Source: Actinacidiphila rubida (GTDB lineage: Bacteria > Actinomycetota > Actinomycetes > Streptomycetales > Streptomycetaceae). Taken from it: DNA of 64,000 bases. The translations under genes were made by a program, and so were the position numbers. Numbering within the stretch: position 1 is the stretch's first letter; every line of letters starts with the position of its first letter. The stretch covers positions 186,001-250,000 of the forward strand of contig NZ_FODD01000004.1 in NCBI RefSeq assembly GCF_900110255.1, written 5' to 3'. The notes beneath the pieces were generated by a model, which ran no database searches, had not been told where the DNA came from, and saw only the letters and a program-made list of their open reading frames with translations. Positions 8,564 to 17,214 of this stretch are shown here, piece by piece.

Positions 8564-10855
8564 TCAGACCCGTTCCCGGGCGCGCAGCCGCGGTGTGAAG
8601 GTCGCGTGGAAGATGGTGGAGGCGGCGCCGACCGCGGCGGCCTCGGCGCTCAGTACCGACGGCTCGACCTCGACGCGGCGCAGCCGGCGGGCCGTCGGGT
8701 ACTCGTTGACCACCCGCCGGATCTCCTCCAGGTAGAAGCCGGCCACGTCGTCGGTGAAGAACGGTCCGCCGAGCACCAGCAGGTCGATGTCCAGCAGGTC
8801 GACCAGGCCGAGCGCGCCCTGGCCGATCGCGGCCGCCACCTCGCGCAGCGCGGTGGCGGCCGCGGGGTTCCCGGCGGCCGCGGCGCGGGCCACGGCGCGG
8901 TACGCGGCGGTGCTGCCCGGCGCCTCGTCGCCGGCCGGCAGCCCGGCGCGGACCGCGAACTCCGGTACGGAGGCGGGCGGGTTGCACTCCGGGACCATCT
9001 CCGGGCGGCCGTCGGGACCGGTCCGGCCCAGGGCGATCGCGCACAGCTGGCCGAACTCCCCCGCGTTGGCGCTCACTCCGCGGTAGAGGTCGCCGTTGAG
9101 GTACAGGCCGGAGCCGAGACCGGTCCCGAGGTACAGGTAGGCGAAGTCGCGGGCCCTGCGGTCGCGCCCGATCCACCGCTCCCCCGCCGCCGCGGCCAGC
9201 GAGTCCTTCTCGATGATGACCGGGCAGGGGAAGTGGTCCTTGAGCAGGTACAGCAGCGGCAGGTCGTCCCAGGCGGAGAGCAGCGGCGGGTCGAGCACCG
9301 TGCCGGACGCGATGTCGACCGGGCCGGGCACGGCCACCCCGATGCCGAGGAAGCCGTCCTCGCGGACCGCGCTGCCGGCCTCGGCGAGCGTCTGCCGGCC
9401 GAGCGCCACGACCTGCGCGACGAACTCGGCCGGGGCGATCCCCGCGCCGACCGGCCGGGTCCGGGTGCACACGATCGCCCCGTCCAGGTCGATCACCACG
9501 GCGGTCAGCACCTCGGGATCGATGTGCAGGCCCAGCGCGTGCGCGGCCGACCCGCACAGCCGCACCGGGGTGCGGGGCTTGCCGGACGTGGCACGGCGCT
9601 GCGACTCCTCGACGAGGATGCCGCGGTCCAGCAGGCTGCGGGCGATCCGCGACACCGACTGCTGCGTGAGGCCGGTGCGGTGGGCGATCTCGCCGCGCGT
9701 GATGCTGCCCGACAGGCGCACCGACTCGATGACCACGCACTCGTTGAACGACCCCAGGTCGATCTGGTTGACGCCGGACGAGGACGGACCGGCGCCCGGG
9801 GTGTCGTCGGGGCCGCGCAGGTGGCCGGCCACGCTCTCCCGCAGCCACCGCACGGGCTGCGCGGGGCGCGCCGCGCGGTCGCGCTGCCGGAGGGCGGCCA
9901 CCAGGTCGAGGTAGACCCGCCGGGTGGACTCGGGGTGGGTGGTGCTGTCGAGCGCGGCCATCGCCCGCAGGAAACTGCGCCAGCCCGCGCTGGACGGGAG
10001 TTGATGGCACGTCACCGGGCCTCCGTGCGGGGCGCTCTCGGGCTCCGCGTCCCAGAGGGTGACCGCGTGCAGGGCGATGTCGGGGTGCCGTTCGACGGCC
10101 TCGGCGAGATAGGCGTCAAGACCGGCGCCGTCCGCGGGGGCGGCGGGCCGCAGCTCGTCGAGGGCGCCGACCAGGCCGGTGAGGACGTCCTCACCGATGA
10201 CCGGGCCGGCCGTCGCGGGCGGCGGCGCGGACGGCCGCGTGCCGGCCAGCAGGACGGCGCGCCGGGCGTCCGCGTACAGGCCCATCACCCACACGTCGGG
10301 GCCGGGCAGCGGGGGCCGGGTCGGCACCCGTGGGCCCGCGCCGGCGTCGGCCGGGCCGAGCCGCCAGCGGCGGCGGATCGCGGCCACCGTGGCGTGCGAC
10401 AGGCCCAGTTCGCGGGCGATGGCGCGGCTGGCGCCGCTGCCGCCGGGGGCCAGCAGGGCCCGGGCCACCACCTCGGCCTCGTCGACGGTCGCCGGCCGGC
10501 CGGTGCGCGGCCGCTGTTCGAGACCGGACAGGCCCGCGCTCTGCCAGCGGTGCCGCCAGGTGCCGACGGTCTGCCGGGACACCGCGAGGCGCCGGGCGAT
10601 CTCCGCGTCGCGCAGCCCCTCCTCGGCCAGCAGCACCACGCGGGCCCGCACGGCCAGCGGACCGCCGCCGCGGGCCCAGCCGCGCAGCATCTCCCACTGC
10701 TCGCCACCGCCGCCCTCGTCGGCGTCCTCCAAGGCCCGGCCGATCCCGGTGCCGGGCGCGCGGGTACCGGGAGCGACGGCGCCGGGCGGCTCGCCACCTG
10801 GCGCCGCGCCGTCCGTGCCGGTGCCGGGGTCGGTCACGGTGCCGGTGTCAGTCAC
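8564..10855 (-). CDS. Fusion regulator: IS630-transposase-like N-terminus joined to a ROK repressor
   Basis: The GTG at 10855 overlaps the stop of the upstream mannosidase gene (GTGA) behind GGGAGA, giving 763 residues. Residues about 66-166 hold two consecutive helix-turn-helix units of IS630-transposase type (EIARRLAVSRQTVGTWRHRW and then RELGLSHATVAAIRRRW). Residues about 186-302 resemble the IS630 DDE core (VWVMGLYADARRAVLL, later HQLPSSAGWRSFLRAM), but the positions of VDEK and the final glutamate are not kept, so it should be catalytically dead. Residues about 364-763 are a complete ROK repressor with its own winged helix (RGEIAHRTGLTQQSVSRIAR). The ROK zinc site is missing: GEFGQ replaces GEIGH and there is no CxCGxxGC. 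It probably senses a sugar and controls the mannosidase and GH3 genes. Confidence 0.8.
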   Translation of the reverse strand: MTDTGTVTDPGTGTDGAAPGGEPPGAVAPGTRAPGTGIGRALEDADEGGGGEQWEMLRGWARGGGPLAVRARVVLLAEEGLRDAEIARRLAVSRQTVGTWRHRWQSAGLSGLEQRPRTGRPATVDEAEVVARALLAPGGSGASRAIARELGLSHATVAAIRRRWRLGPADAGAGPRVPTRPPLPGPDVWVMGLYADARRAVLLAGTRPSAPPPATAGPVIGEDVLTGLVGALDELRPAAPADGAGLDAYLAEAVERHPDIALHAVTLWDAEPESAPHGGPVTCHQLPSSAGWRSFLRAMAALDSTTHPESTRRVYLDLVAALRQRDRAARPAQPVRWLRESVAGHLRGPDDTPGAGPSSSGVNQIDLGSFNECVVIESVRLSGSITRGEIAHRTGLTQQSVSRIARSLLDRGILVEESQRRATSGKPRTPVRLCGSAAHALGLHIDPEVLTAVVIDLDGAIVCTRTRPVGAGIAPAEFVAQVVALGRQTLAEAGSAVREDGFLGIGVAVPGPVDIASGTVLDPPLLSAWDDLPLLYLLKDHFPCPVIIEKDSLAAAAGERWIGRDRRARDFAYLYLGTGLGSGLYLNGDLYRGVSANAGEFGQLCAIALGRTGPDGRPEMVPECNPPASVPEFAVRAGLPAGDEAPGSTAAYRAVARAAAAGNPAAATALREVAAAIGQGALGLVDLLDIDLLVLGGPFFTDDVAGFYLEEIRRVVNEYPTARRLRRVEVEPSVLSAEAAAVGAASTIFHATFTPRLRARERV

Positions 10856-13800
10856 GAGCGGTCTCCCGGGTCGCGGGGGGTCAGACGCAGGGTGAGGATC
10901 TGGAAGGGACGCAGGGTCAGCTCGATCCGGCCTTCGTGGTGCGGATGTCCGGACAGGGGTTCCTCCAGCAGGTCGGTCTCGTGCACCGCGGCGACGGGGA
11001 AGCCGGCGGTCAGCGCCGCGCGGGCCCGGCCGCCCAGCGACTCGTACAGGCGCACCACCACGTCGCCGCTGCCGTCGTCGGCGAGCTTGACGGTCTCGGC
11101 CAGGACGCCGGGGTGGTCGACGCGGACGAGCGGGGGGCCGGGCGGCACCGCCGGGCCGGGCCGCAGTGGCAGGTTGAGGGCGTAGCCCTCCGCGACGGCG
11201 TCGGCCGGGGAGGCGGCGGGGCGCACGGTCTGGCGGAAGCGGTGCAGCCCGCGGTCGGCGTGCGGGTCGGGGCTGCGCGGGGCGCGCAGCAGGGTGCTGC
11301 GGACCACGGTGGTGGTGCCGCCGCCCTCCCGGGGGGCGCGGGCGACGTCGTAGCCGTAGCCGGTGTCGCCGGCCAGGGCGACGCCCCAGCCGTGCTCGCC
11401 GACGTGCACCCAGCGGTGCGCGTACGCCTCGCCGGCCGCCGCGGTGGGCCGCACCACGTGCCCGAACTGGACCTCGGCGCGGGCGTGTTCGGCGTGCACG
11501 TCCAGCGGCCACGCGGCCTTGAGCACGGTGTCCTGCTCGCGCCAGTCGACCTCGGTGTCCACGGCGAGGGAGCGCGCGCCCGCGGTGAGCACGAGGTCCT
11601 GCACCACGGTGGACCGGCCGGTGCCGCGGACCACCCGGACCGAGGCCAGCAGCGGCCCGTGCTCGCGGACCTCGACGCTCCGCGCGTCGGTCAGGTCCCG
11701 CCGTCCCCGCTCACGCGCGTCGAGGTGGAACGCGCTCCAGGCGACCGGCTCGTCGCGGTGCAGCTGCAGCAGGTTGCCGGCCTCGCCGGGGGCGATGGCC
11801 TCGCGCGCGGTGGGGAGGTCGACCAGGGAGCGCACCAGCCCGTCGGCGTCCACGACCACCCGCAGCAGCCCGTTGTCCAGCACGTGGCCCCCGTCGCCGG
11901 ACGGTGCCACGGTGACGGGGGCGGTACCGTCCAGCGGCAGTCCGGCGGTCCCGGCGCCCAGGGCCGGTGCCTCGGCGAGCACGGCCAGCCCGCCGCCGGC
12001 CAGGGCCTGCGCGTGCGGGAGCGCGCGCGTGTGCGTGTGCGCGTCCGGGAGTGTGCCGTCCGGCTCGAGCACGACGACCTCCCGGCGGGGCAGCGGGCCC
12101 GAGTTGAGCACGGTCGCGCCCTCGGGGTCGCCGGCGGCGCGGCGGATGAGCCTCTCCAGCCGACGCACCACCTCGCGGTGCGTCTGCTCGGCCTCCTCGT
12201 GCACCCAGGCGATCGAGGTGCCCGGCAGGATGTCGTGGCACTGCTGGAGCAGCACCTTCTGCCACAGCGCGGTGAGGTCCCGGTGCGGGTAGGGCACGCC
12301 CTGGCGTACCGCGGCGGCCGCCGACCACAGTTCGGCCTCGTGCAGCAGCGCCTCGGCGAGCCGGTTCCCGCGCTTGGTGCGGGCCTGGCTGGTGTACGTG
12401 CCGTGGTGCGCGGTGAGGTCCAGCTCGCCGCGGACCAGCGGGGCGAGCGGGGTGTCGCGTTCCGCGTCGCGGAAGAAGCGGGCCGGGGAGCGCAGCGCGA
12501 CCCGCGGGGAACCGTCGAGGTCGGCGGTGCGGCGGGCGCGTTCCAGCATCGACCGGTCGGGCCCGCCGTCCGCGCGGCCGAACGCCAGCAGCGATCCCGC
12601 GGTGGCGCCCTTGTCCGCGAACTCGGCGACAGCCGAGGCGAGTTCGCCACCGGTCAGGGCGCTCTCCCGGTCGGGTCCCGGCGCGAGGTGGGTGAACAGC
12701 GTGGTGCCGTCGATGCCCTCCCAGCGGAAGGTGTGGTGGGCGGGCCCGCGGCCCCCGTCGGGGCGCCGGGTGAGCAGGCCGCGGGCTCCTGCCAGCGCCG
12801 CGATCTGCGGGAAGGCGGCGGAGACGCCCGCCGCGTCGGGCAGCCACACCACGTCGGTGTCGGCGCCGAGTTCGTCACGGAAGAACCGCCGGCCGAGCAC
12901 GAACTGCCGCACCAGGGCCTCGCCGCCGGGGAGTTCCGCGTCGGCCTCGACCCACATGCCGCCGGCCGGAGCCCAGTTGCCGTCGGCCACCGCCTTGCGG
13001 ATCCGCTCGTAGACGTGCGGGTGGTGCTCCCTGGTCCAGGCGTAGTGCTGCGCGGAGGAGGCGGTGACGACGAGTTCGGGGTACTCCTCGGCGAGCGCGG
13101 CCATGGTGCTGAAGGTGCGGGCGCACTTGCGGACGGTCTCGCGGACCGGCCACAGCCAGGCCGAGTCGATGTGCGCGTGCCCGACCGCGGTGAGGGTGTG
13201 CGCGGAGTCGTGCGCGGGCCGGGCCAGGACGGGGGCGAGCACGGCCCGGGCCGCGGCGGCGGTGCGGCCGACGGCCCGCGGGTCGACCGTGTCGGCGGCC
13301 TCCTCCAGCGCGGCCAGGATCTCGTGCCTGCGCGGCAGTTCGCGGGGCAGCGCCCGCATCAGGCCGTCGAGGGCCTCCACGTCGTGGATCAGCTGCCAGA
13401 CGTCCTCGTCGCGGACCGCGAGGTCGGCGCGCCGCAGCCGGTACAGGGGCACGTCGCCCGCGGTGACCGGGTCGCCGTAGCGGATGCCGGTACCGCTCGC
13501 GCCTTCGATGTGCGGGTTGGCGGCGGCCTCGACCAGCAGCCGCACGGTCTCGCCGCCGGCCGCTGGCGCCGCGACCGGGACCGCGCCCAGGCCGGGGTGC
13601 AGGCCTTGCAGGGGGATGCCGTGCTCGTCGTGGACGAGTGCCTCGGCGCGGCTCTCGCCGAGGTCGAACAGCGCCTCGACGCGGCGTCCCGCCCACCGTT
13701 CGGGCACCGCGGCCTCGACCCGGAACCAGGTGGTCGCCCACGGCTTGCCCCAGGGCTCGCCGACGGCGAACGGCACGTAGTCCGCGCGCAGGGCGACGTG

Positions 13801-13935
13801 GGCCGGGACCGGCTCGCCGTCCAGGTGCCACGCGCTCACGTCCAGCGGGAGCCGGTGCGGATGGAGCGCGGGACGCAGGCGTCCGGTGAGGAAAGCGGAT
13901 ATCCGCTCTTCGCCGGCAGCAATCCGGTCATGCAT
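10852..13935 (-). CDS. GH38 alpha-mannosidase-like protein with diverged active-site motifs
   Basis: The 1027-residue protein has the full GH38 architecture: N-terminal domain, catalytic barrel, helical bundle and C-terminal beta domains. No signal peptide is visible, so it should act in the cytoplasm. Likely metal ligands are present (His255 and Asp257 in HAHIDSAW, Asp367 in WLPD, and the His of CHDILPG). Compared with the paralogue at 22729-25824, WLPDSFGYT has become WLPDAAGVS, GYGDGGGGPT has become GRADGGPD, and the QKLSWNETN segment is lost. The ATG at 13935 follows GGGAGG by 8 bases. Its stop overlaps the start of the fusion regulator. Altered specificity or reduced activity is likely. 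Confidence 0.87.
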   Translation of the reverse strand: MHDRIAAGEERISAFLTGRLRPALHPHRLPLDVSAWHLDGEPVPAHVALRADYVPFAVGEPWGKPWATTWFRVEAAVPERWAGRRVEALFDLGESRAEALVHDEHGIPLQGLHPGLGAVPVAAPAAGGETVRLLVEAAANPHIEGASGTGIRYGDPVTAGDVPLYRLRRADLAVRDEDVWQLIHDVEALDGLMRALPRELPRRHEILAALEEAADTVDPRAVGRTAAAARAVLAPVLARPAHDSAHTLTAVGHAHIDSAWLWPVRETVRKCARTFSTMAALAEEYPELVVTASSAQHYAWTREHHPHVYERIRKAVADGNWAPAGGMWVEADAELPGGEALVRQFVLGRRFFRDELGADTDVVWLPDAAGVSAAFPQIAALAGARGLLTRRPDGGRGPAHHTFRWEGIDGTTLFTHLAPGPDRESALTGGELASAVAEFADKGATAGSLLAFGRADGGPDRSMLERARRTADLDGSPRVALRSPARFFRDAERDTPLAPLVRGELDLTAHHGTYTSQARTKRGNRLAEALLHEAELWSAAAAVRQGVPYPHRDLTALWQKVLLQQCHDILPGTSIAWVHEEAEQTHREVVRRLERLIRRAAGDPEGATVLNSGPLPRREVVVLEPDGTLPDAHTHTRALPHAQALAGGGLAVLAEAPALGAGTAGLPLDGTAPVTVAPSGDGGHVLDNGLLRVVVDADGLVRSLVDLPTAREAIAPGEAGNLLQLHRDEPVAWSAFHLDARERGRRDLTDARSVEVREHGPLLASVRVVRGTGRSTVVQDLVLTAGARSLAVDTEVDWREQDTVLKAAWPLDVHAEHARAEVQFGHVVRPTAAAGEAYAHRWVHVGEHGWGVALAGDTGYGYDVARAPREGGGTTTVVRSTLLRAPRSPDPHADRGLHRFRQTVRPAASPADAVAEGYALNLPLRPGPAVPPGPPLVRVDHPGVLAETVKLADDGSGDVVVRLYESLGGRARAALTAGFPVAAVHETDLLEEPLSGHPHHEGRIELTLRPFQILTLRLTPRDPGDRS

Positions 13936-13967
13936 GGGCGGCCCTCCCTGTCCAGCGTGTGACCGCC

Positions 13968-13996
13968 ATGTAAAACCATGTGTGTTATCAAGTCAA
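13968..13996 (-). promoter_or_regulatory. Sigma-70-like (HrdB-type) promoter for the GH38/regulator operon
   Basis: On the minus strand TTGACT (13991-13996) and TTACAT (13968-13973) are separated by exactly 17 bp, in an unusually AT-rich stretch 33 bp upstream of the GH38 start. This is the best consensus promoter in the window. A CATG-N6-CATG repeat overlaps the -10 region and could be part of an operator. Confidence 0.6.
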
Positions 13997-14109
13997 CGGG
14001 TCACGCGAAAAGGATGACGCCGCAGGTCGTGACCTGCCAAAACATTGTCGTCAGGGGAATTGGACTCCACTTCGGGGGCATTGCGGCAAGTAATTGGACT
14101 GACATGAGG

Positions 14110-14157
14110 GACGTGAAATGCACCGCGCCCCGCAAAGGGCGCGGTGCATTTCACGTC
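14110..14157 (-). terminator. Strong stem-loop terminator
   Basis: Perfect 21-bp arms, starting GACGTGAAATGCACCGCG, enclose a 6-base loop. It lies 5 bp past the stop of the Gfo/Idh gene at 14163 and ends the mannonate-dehydratase-like operon, insulating the GH38 promoter downstream. Confidence 0.88.
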
Positions 14158-14162
14158 CGCCG

Positions 14163-15266
14163 TCAGCCGGCGGGACCTGCCGTGGCCCCGGCGGGCAGCT
14201 CGACCGGTGCGGGCCGGGGGCAGCCGTCGATCCGCCGCGTGCCGCCCTCGCGTGCGGCGTCCAGCAGGCCCAGCATCACCTCCAGCACGTGCGCGGCCAG
14301 TTCGGCCGACGCGCGGTGCGGGCGGTCCGCGGCGAGGGCACCGGCCAGGTCGGCGAGGCCCGTGCCGCGCCCGGCACCGGGGTAGCCGGCGGAGACCGGC
14401 AGCGGCTCCCACCGCGGGTGGTCCGCGGCGAAGTGCTCCACCTGCCCGTCGAAGCCGTTGGGGTCGGGGACGGACAGGGAACCCCCGGTGCCGTACACCT
14501 CGATGCGGGGCAGCCGGGCGGCGTGCACGTCGAAGCTCATCACGAGCGTCGACAGGGCGCCGCCCTCGTGCCGCAGGATGCCGGTGACGTGCGTGTCGAC
14601 CTCGACCCCGAAGCGCTGCCCGGCGCGCGGGCCCGAGCCGATCTCCCGCTCGGCACGCGGCGTGGAGGCCGCGCCGGTGACGGAGATGACCGGGCCGAGC
14701 AGGTGGACCAGCGCGGTCAGGTAGTACGGGCCCATGTCGAGCAGCGGCCCGCCGCCCGGCCGGTAGTAGAACTCCGGGTCCGGGTGCCACCGTTCGTGCC
14801 CGGGTGTGGTCATGAACGCGGTGGCCGCCACCGGGGTGCCGACCAGCCCGTCGTCGACGGCCTTGCGGGCGGTCTGGATGCCGGTGCCGAGCACGGTGTC
14901 CGGCGCGCAGCCGACCCGCACCCCGGCGGCCTTCGCCGCGGCCAGCACGTCGGCGGCCTCCTCGCGGGTGGCGGCCAGCGGCTTCTCGCCGTAGACGTGC
15001 TTGCCCGCGGCGATCGCGGCCAGCGCGACCTCGGCGTGCACGGCGGGCACCGTCAGGTTGAGCACCGCGTCCACGTCGTCGCGGGCGACCAGTTCCGCGA
15101 CGCCGCCGGCGACGGACGCGCCGGTGCCGGCCGCCGCCCGTGCGGCGCGTGCCGGGTCGAGGTCGGTGACCGCGGTCAGCCGCAGCCCAGGCGTCCCGGC
15201 CAGGGTGTCGAGGTACTGGCCGCTGATCTTGCCGGCCCCCACCATGCCGACGCGCAGCGCCTTCAC
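14163..15266 (-). CDS. Gfo/Idh/MocA-family oxidoreductase
   Basis: The 367-residue protein begins with the nucleotide-binding motif RVGMVGAGKISG and carries the catalytic-lysine motif EKP (YGEKPLAA). The GTG at 15266 overlaps the stop of the ThuA-like gene by four bases (GTGA), so translation is probably coupled. It is the last gene of a three-gene operon with an enolase-superfamily dehydratase and a ThuA-like protein, and is followed by a strong terminator. Gfo/Idh and ThuA-like proteins are often paired in disaccharide or keto-sugar catabolism (as in Rhizobium thuAB), which suggests a sugar or sugar-acid dehydrogenase. The substrate is unknown. Confidence 0.9.
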   Translation of the reverse strand: MKALRVGMVGAGKISGQYLDTLAGTPGLRLTAVTDLDPARAARAAAGTGASVAGGVAELVARDDVDAVLNLTVPAVHAEVALAAIAAGKHVYGEKPLAATREEAADVLAAAKAAGVRVGCAPDTVLGTGIQTARKAVDDGLVGTPVAATAFMTTPGHERWHPDPEFYYRPGGGPLLDMGPYYLTALVHLLGPVISVTGAASTPRAEREIGSGPRAGQRFGVEVDTHVTGILRHEGGALSTLVMSFDVHAARLPRIEVYGTGGSLSVPDPNGFDGQVEHFAADHPRWEPLPVSAGYPGAGRGTGLADLAGALAADRPHRASAELAAHVLEVMLGLLDAAREGGTRRIDGCPRPAPVELPAGATAGPAG

Positions 15267-15925
15267 CGGCTCGCCCACAGCAGCCCCCGTTCGGTGAGGG
15301 TGCGGACCTCGGGCACGTCGAAGTCGTCGGCCTTGTGCCCGACGGTGGAGACGAAGACCCGTCCGGCGCCGTGGGTGCGGGTCCACACCGCCGGCATGAC
15401 GACGTCCCGGTCCCGCTCGCCGTCCGCGGCGAAGACGGTGGTGGCCAGGACGTCGACGGCCGGGTCGGTGGCGACCCAGTACTGCTCGGTGTGCACCTGG
15501 AAGTCGGCGAGGCCCTCGACGACGGGGTGCGTGGCGCGCTCGGGCACCACGTGCACGGTGTGGTCGGCGAAGCCGGGCGGGTGCATCAGGAACTGGCCGC
15601 CGGTGACCATGAAGTAGTCGAGGTCGCCGCGGAAGGCGTCGACGACGCCGCCGTGCCAGCCGGCGAACCCGGTGCCGGCCCGCACCGCGGCGGCCAGGCC
15701 GCGGCTCTGCTCCTGGGTGATCTCGCCCATCGTCCAGCACTGCACCACCAGGTCGGTGGCGGCGAGCAGGCCGGCGTCCTCGTAGACCGCGAGGTCCGCG
15801 GAGGTCTCCACCGTGTAGCCGCGGTCCTCGAGCAGAGGCAGGAAGAGGTCCGTGATCGCCACGGGGTCGTGGCCCTCCCAGCCGCCGCGGACCACCAGCG
15901 CACGGCGGTTCGGTATGTCGCTCAC
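15263..15925 (-). CDS. ThuA-like (trehalose-utilisation family) protein
   Basis: The 220-residue protein matches the ThuA family, a class-I glutamine-amidotransferase-like fold (RRALVVRGGWEGHDP near the start, GFAGWHGGVVDAFRGDLDY in the middle, HTEQYWVATDP later). ThuA in rhizobia works with the Gfo/Idh dehydrogenase ThuB in 3-keto-disaccharide metabolism; for most homologues the reaction is unknown. The GTG at 15925 overlaps the stop of the mannonate-dehydratase-like gene (GTGA), and the stop overlaps the next start in the same way. All three proteins are therefore likely made together and act in one pathway. Confidence 0.88.
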   Translation of the reverse strand: MSDIPNRRALVVRGGWEGHDPVAITDLFLPLLEDRGYTVETSADLAVYEDAGLLAATDLVVQCWTMGEITQEQSRGLAAAVRAGTGFAGWHGGVVDAFRGDLDYFMVTGGQFLMHPPGFADHTVHVVPERATHPVVEGLADFQVHTEQYWVATDPAVDVLATTVFAADGERDRDVVMPAVWTRTHGAGRVFVSTVGHKADDFDVPEVRTLTERGLLWASR

Positions 15926-17214
15926 GGGCGTTGCACGCTCCCATCGGTGTTGCGCAGCAGGGCCCAGCGGTCGTGGGCCAGTGGTTCGGGTACGGGGTAC
16001 CGGCGGGCGGCGGCCTCGTCGAAGTCGACGCCGTGGCCGGGGGTTTCGGGCGGCACCAGGCCGCCGTCGGCGGCGGTGACCGTCCCGGGATACACCTCGT
16101 GGACGGGGTCCTTGAACACCGCGGCCTCCTGGACGCCGAAGGCGTGGCTGGAGACGTCGAGCGCGAGGGTCGCCGCCTGCCCGACCGGGCTGACGTCCGC
16201 CGGGCCGTGCGGGGCCAGCCGCACGCCGCGCAGTTCGCACAGGGCGGCGACCTTGCGGGCCGGGGTGAGGCCGCCGAGCGTGGGGACGCGGATGCGGGCG
16301 AAGTCGATGTCGGGCGCCAGCAGCAGGGCGGTGAACTGGGCGGGATCGTGGAAGAGTTCGCCGACCGCGAGCGGCACCGGGGAGACGGCGTGCAGCCGCC
16401 GGAAGTGGCCGGCGTCCTCGGGAGCGAGCAGGTCCTCGACGAAGAACAGGCGGGCATCCCTGATCCGTTCGAGGAACTGCGGGGCCTGTCGCGGGTCCAG
16501 GCGTTCGTGGACGTCGTGCAGCAACTCGACGTCGTCGCCGACCCGTTCGCGCACCGCGGTGAGCACCCCGGGGACGTGCCGCAGGTAGGCGGCGCCGTCC
16601 CAGGGCACGCGCCGGGCCCGGACGGCCTCGGGGTCGGCGGCCCGGCCCGCGGTGCCGTAGGTGTCGGCGCCGGGGACTGCGGCCTGGACGCGCACGTGCC
16701 GGTAGCCGCGGGCGCGGGCCGCCTGGACCTTGTCGGCGATCTCGGCCGCGTCGGCGCCGTCGACGTGGGTGTACGCCTCGGCGAAGGCGCGCACCCGCCC
16801 GCCGAGCACCGAGTACAGCGGGGCGCCGAGCCGCTTGGCCTTCAGGTCCCACAGGGCGACGTCGACGCCGCCCAGCGCGTTGCCGGTGATCGAACCTCCG
16901 CGCCAGTAAGCGCTGTTGAGCAGGAGCCGGTGGATGTCGTCGATGTCGTCGGGGTCGCGGCCCACCAGCAGCGGCGCCACGTAGTCGTCCAGGACCGAGC
17001 GGACTGCGAGGGTGCGCTGCGGGTCGCTGGCGCAGCCCAGGCCGTACAGCCCGGGATCGCCGGTCTCGATCCTGACGATCAGGTGGGGGCAGCCGTGCGG
17101 GGCGGTCAGAAAGGTGCGGACGGCCGTGATGCGGACGGTGGCCCCGCGCTCGTCCACCCGCGGGGCCCAGGGGGCCGGGGCGAGCGGCGCGGTGCCTGCA
17201 TCAGGCAATGCCAT
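15922..17214 (-). CDS. Enolase-superfamily dehydratase, D-mannonate dehydratase (ManD/RspA) type
   Basis: The 430-residue protein has the mandelate-racemase/enolase fold. ManD-type residues are visible: HDVHER (metal Asp and catalytic His), FFVEDLL (metal Glu), AVGELFHDP (metal Glu) and APHGP (catalytic His). ManD/RspA proteins dehydrate D-mannonate and/or D-gluconate to 2-keto-3-deoxy acids, though many members are slow or have other acid-sugar substrates. The ATG at 17214 lies 6 bases after GGGAGA; the N-terminal 20 residues before RITAVRTFL are not conserved in the family. It is first in a coupled operon with ThuA-like and Gfo/Idh genes, downstream of an operator-like palindrome and an IclR gene. 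Confidence 0.87.
   Translation of the reverse strand: MALPDAGTAPLAPAPWAPRVDERGATVRITAVRTFLTAPHGCPHLIVRIETGDPGLYGLGCASDPQRTLAVRSVLDDYVAPLLVGRDPDDIDDIHRLLLNSAYWRGGSITGNALGGVDVALWDLKAKRLGAPLYSVLGGRVRAFAEAYTHVDGADAAEIADKVQAARARGYRHVRVQAAVPGADTYGTAGRAADPEAVRARRVPWDGAAYLRHVPGVLTAVRERVGDDVELLHDVHERLDPRQAPQFLERIRDARLFFVEDLLAPEDAGHFRRLHAVSPVPLAVGELFHDPAQFTALLLAPDIDFARIRVPTLGGLTPARKVAALCELRGVRLAPHGPADVSPVGQAATLALDVSSHAFGVQEAAVFKDPVHEVYPGTVTAADGGLVPPETPGHGVDFDEAAARRYPVPEPLAHDRWALLRNTDGSVQRP

Noticed and set aside
4737..10010. A continuous 1757-residue minus-strand frame joining the ROK C-terminus region to the GH3 enzyme
   Set aside because: The part before 8381 reads as low-complexity Arg/Pro sequence in the wrong frame for the ROK protein, and GH3 has its own signal peptide and ribosome-binding site at 8381.
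10191..10697. Possible intact IS630-type insertion sequence inside the fusion gene
   Set aside because: No terminal inverted repeats or TA target duplication were seen, the DDE residues are absent and the frame continues directly into the ROK domain.
8564..11512. Extension of the fusion regulator to a 982-residue protein
   Set aside because: The extra 219 residues overlap the mannosidase gene and look like out-of-frame sequence; the GTGA overlap at 10855 gives a natural start.
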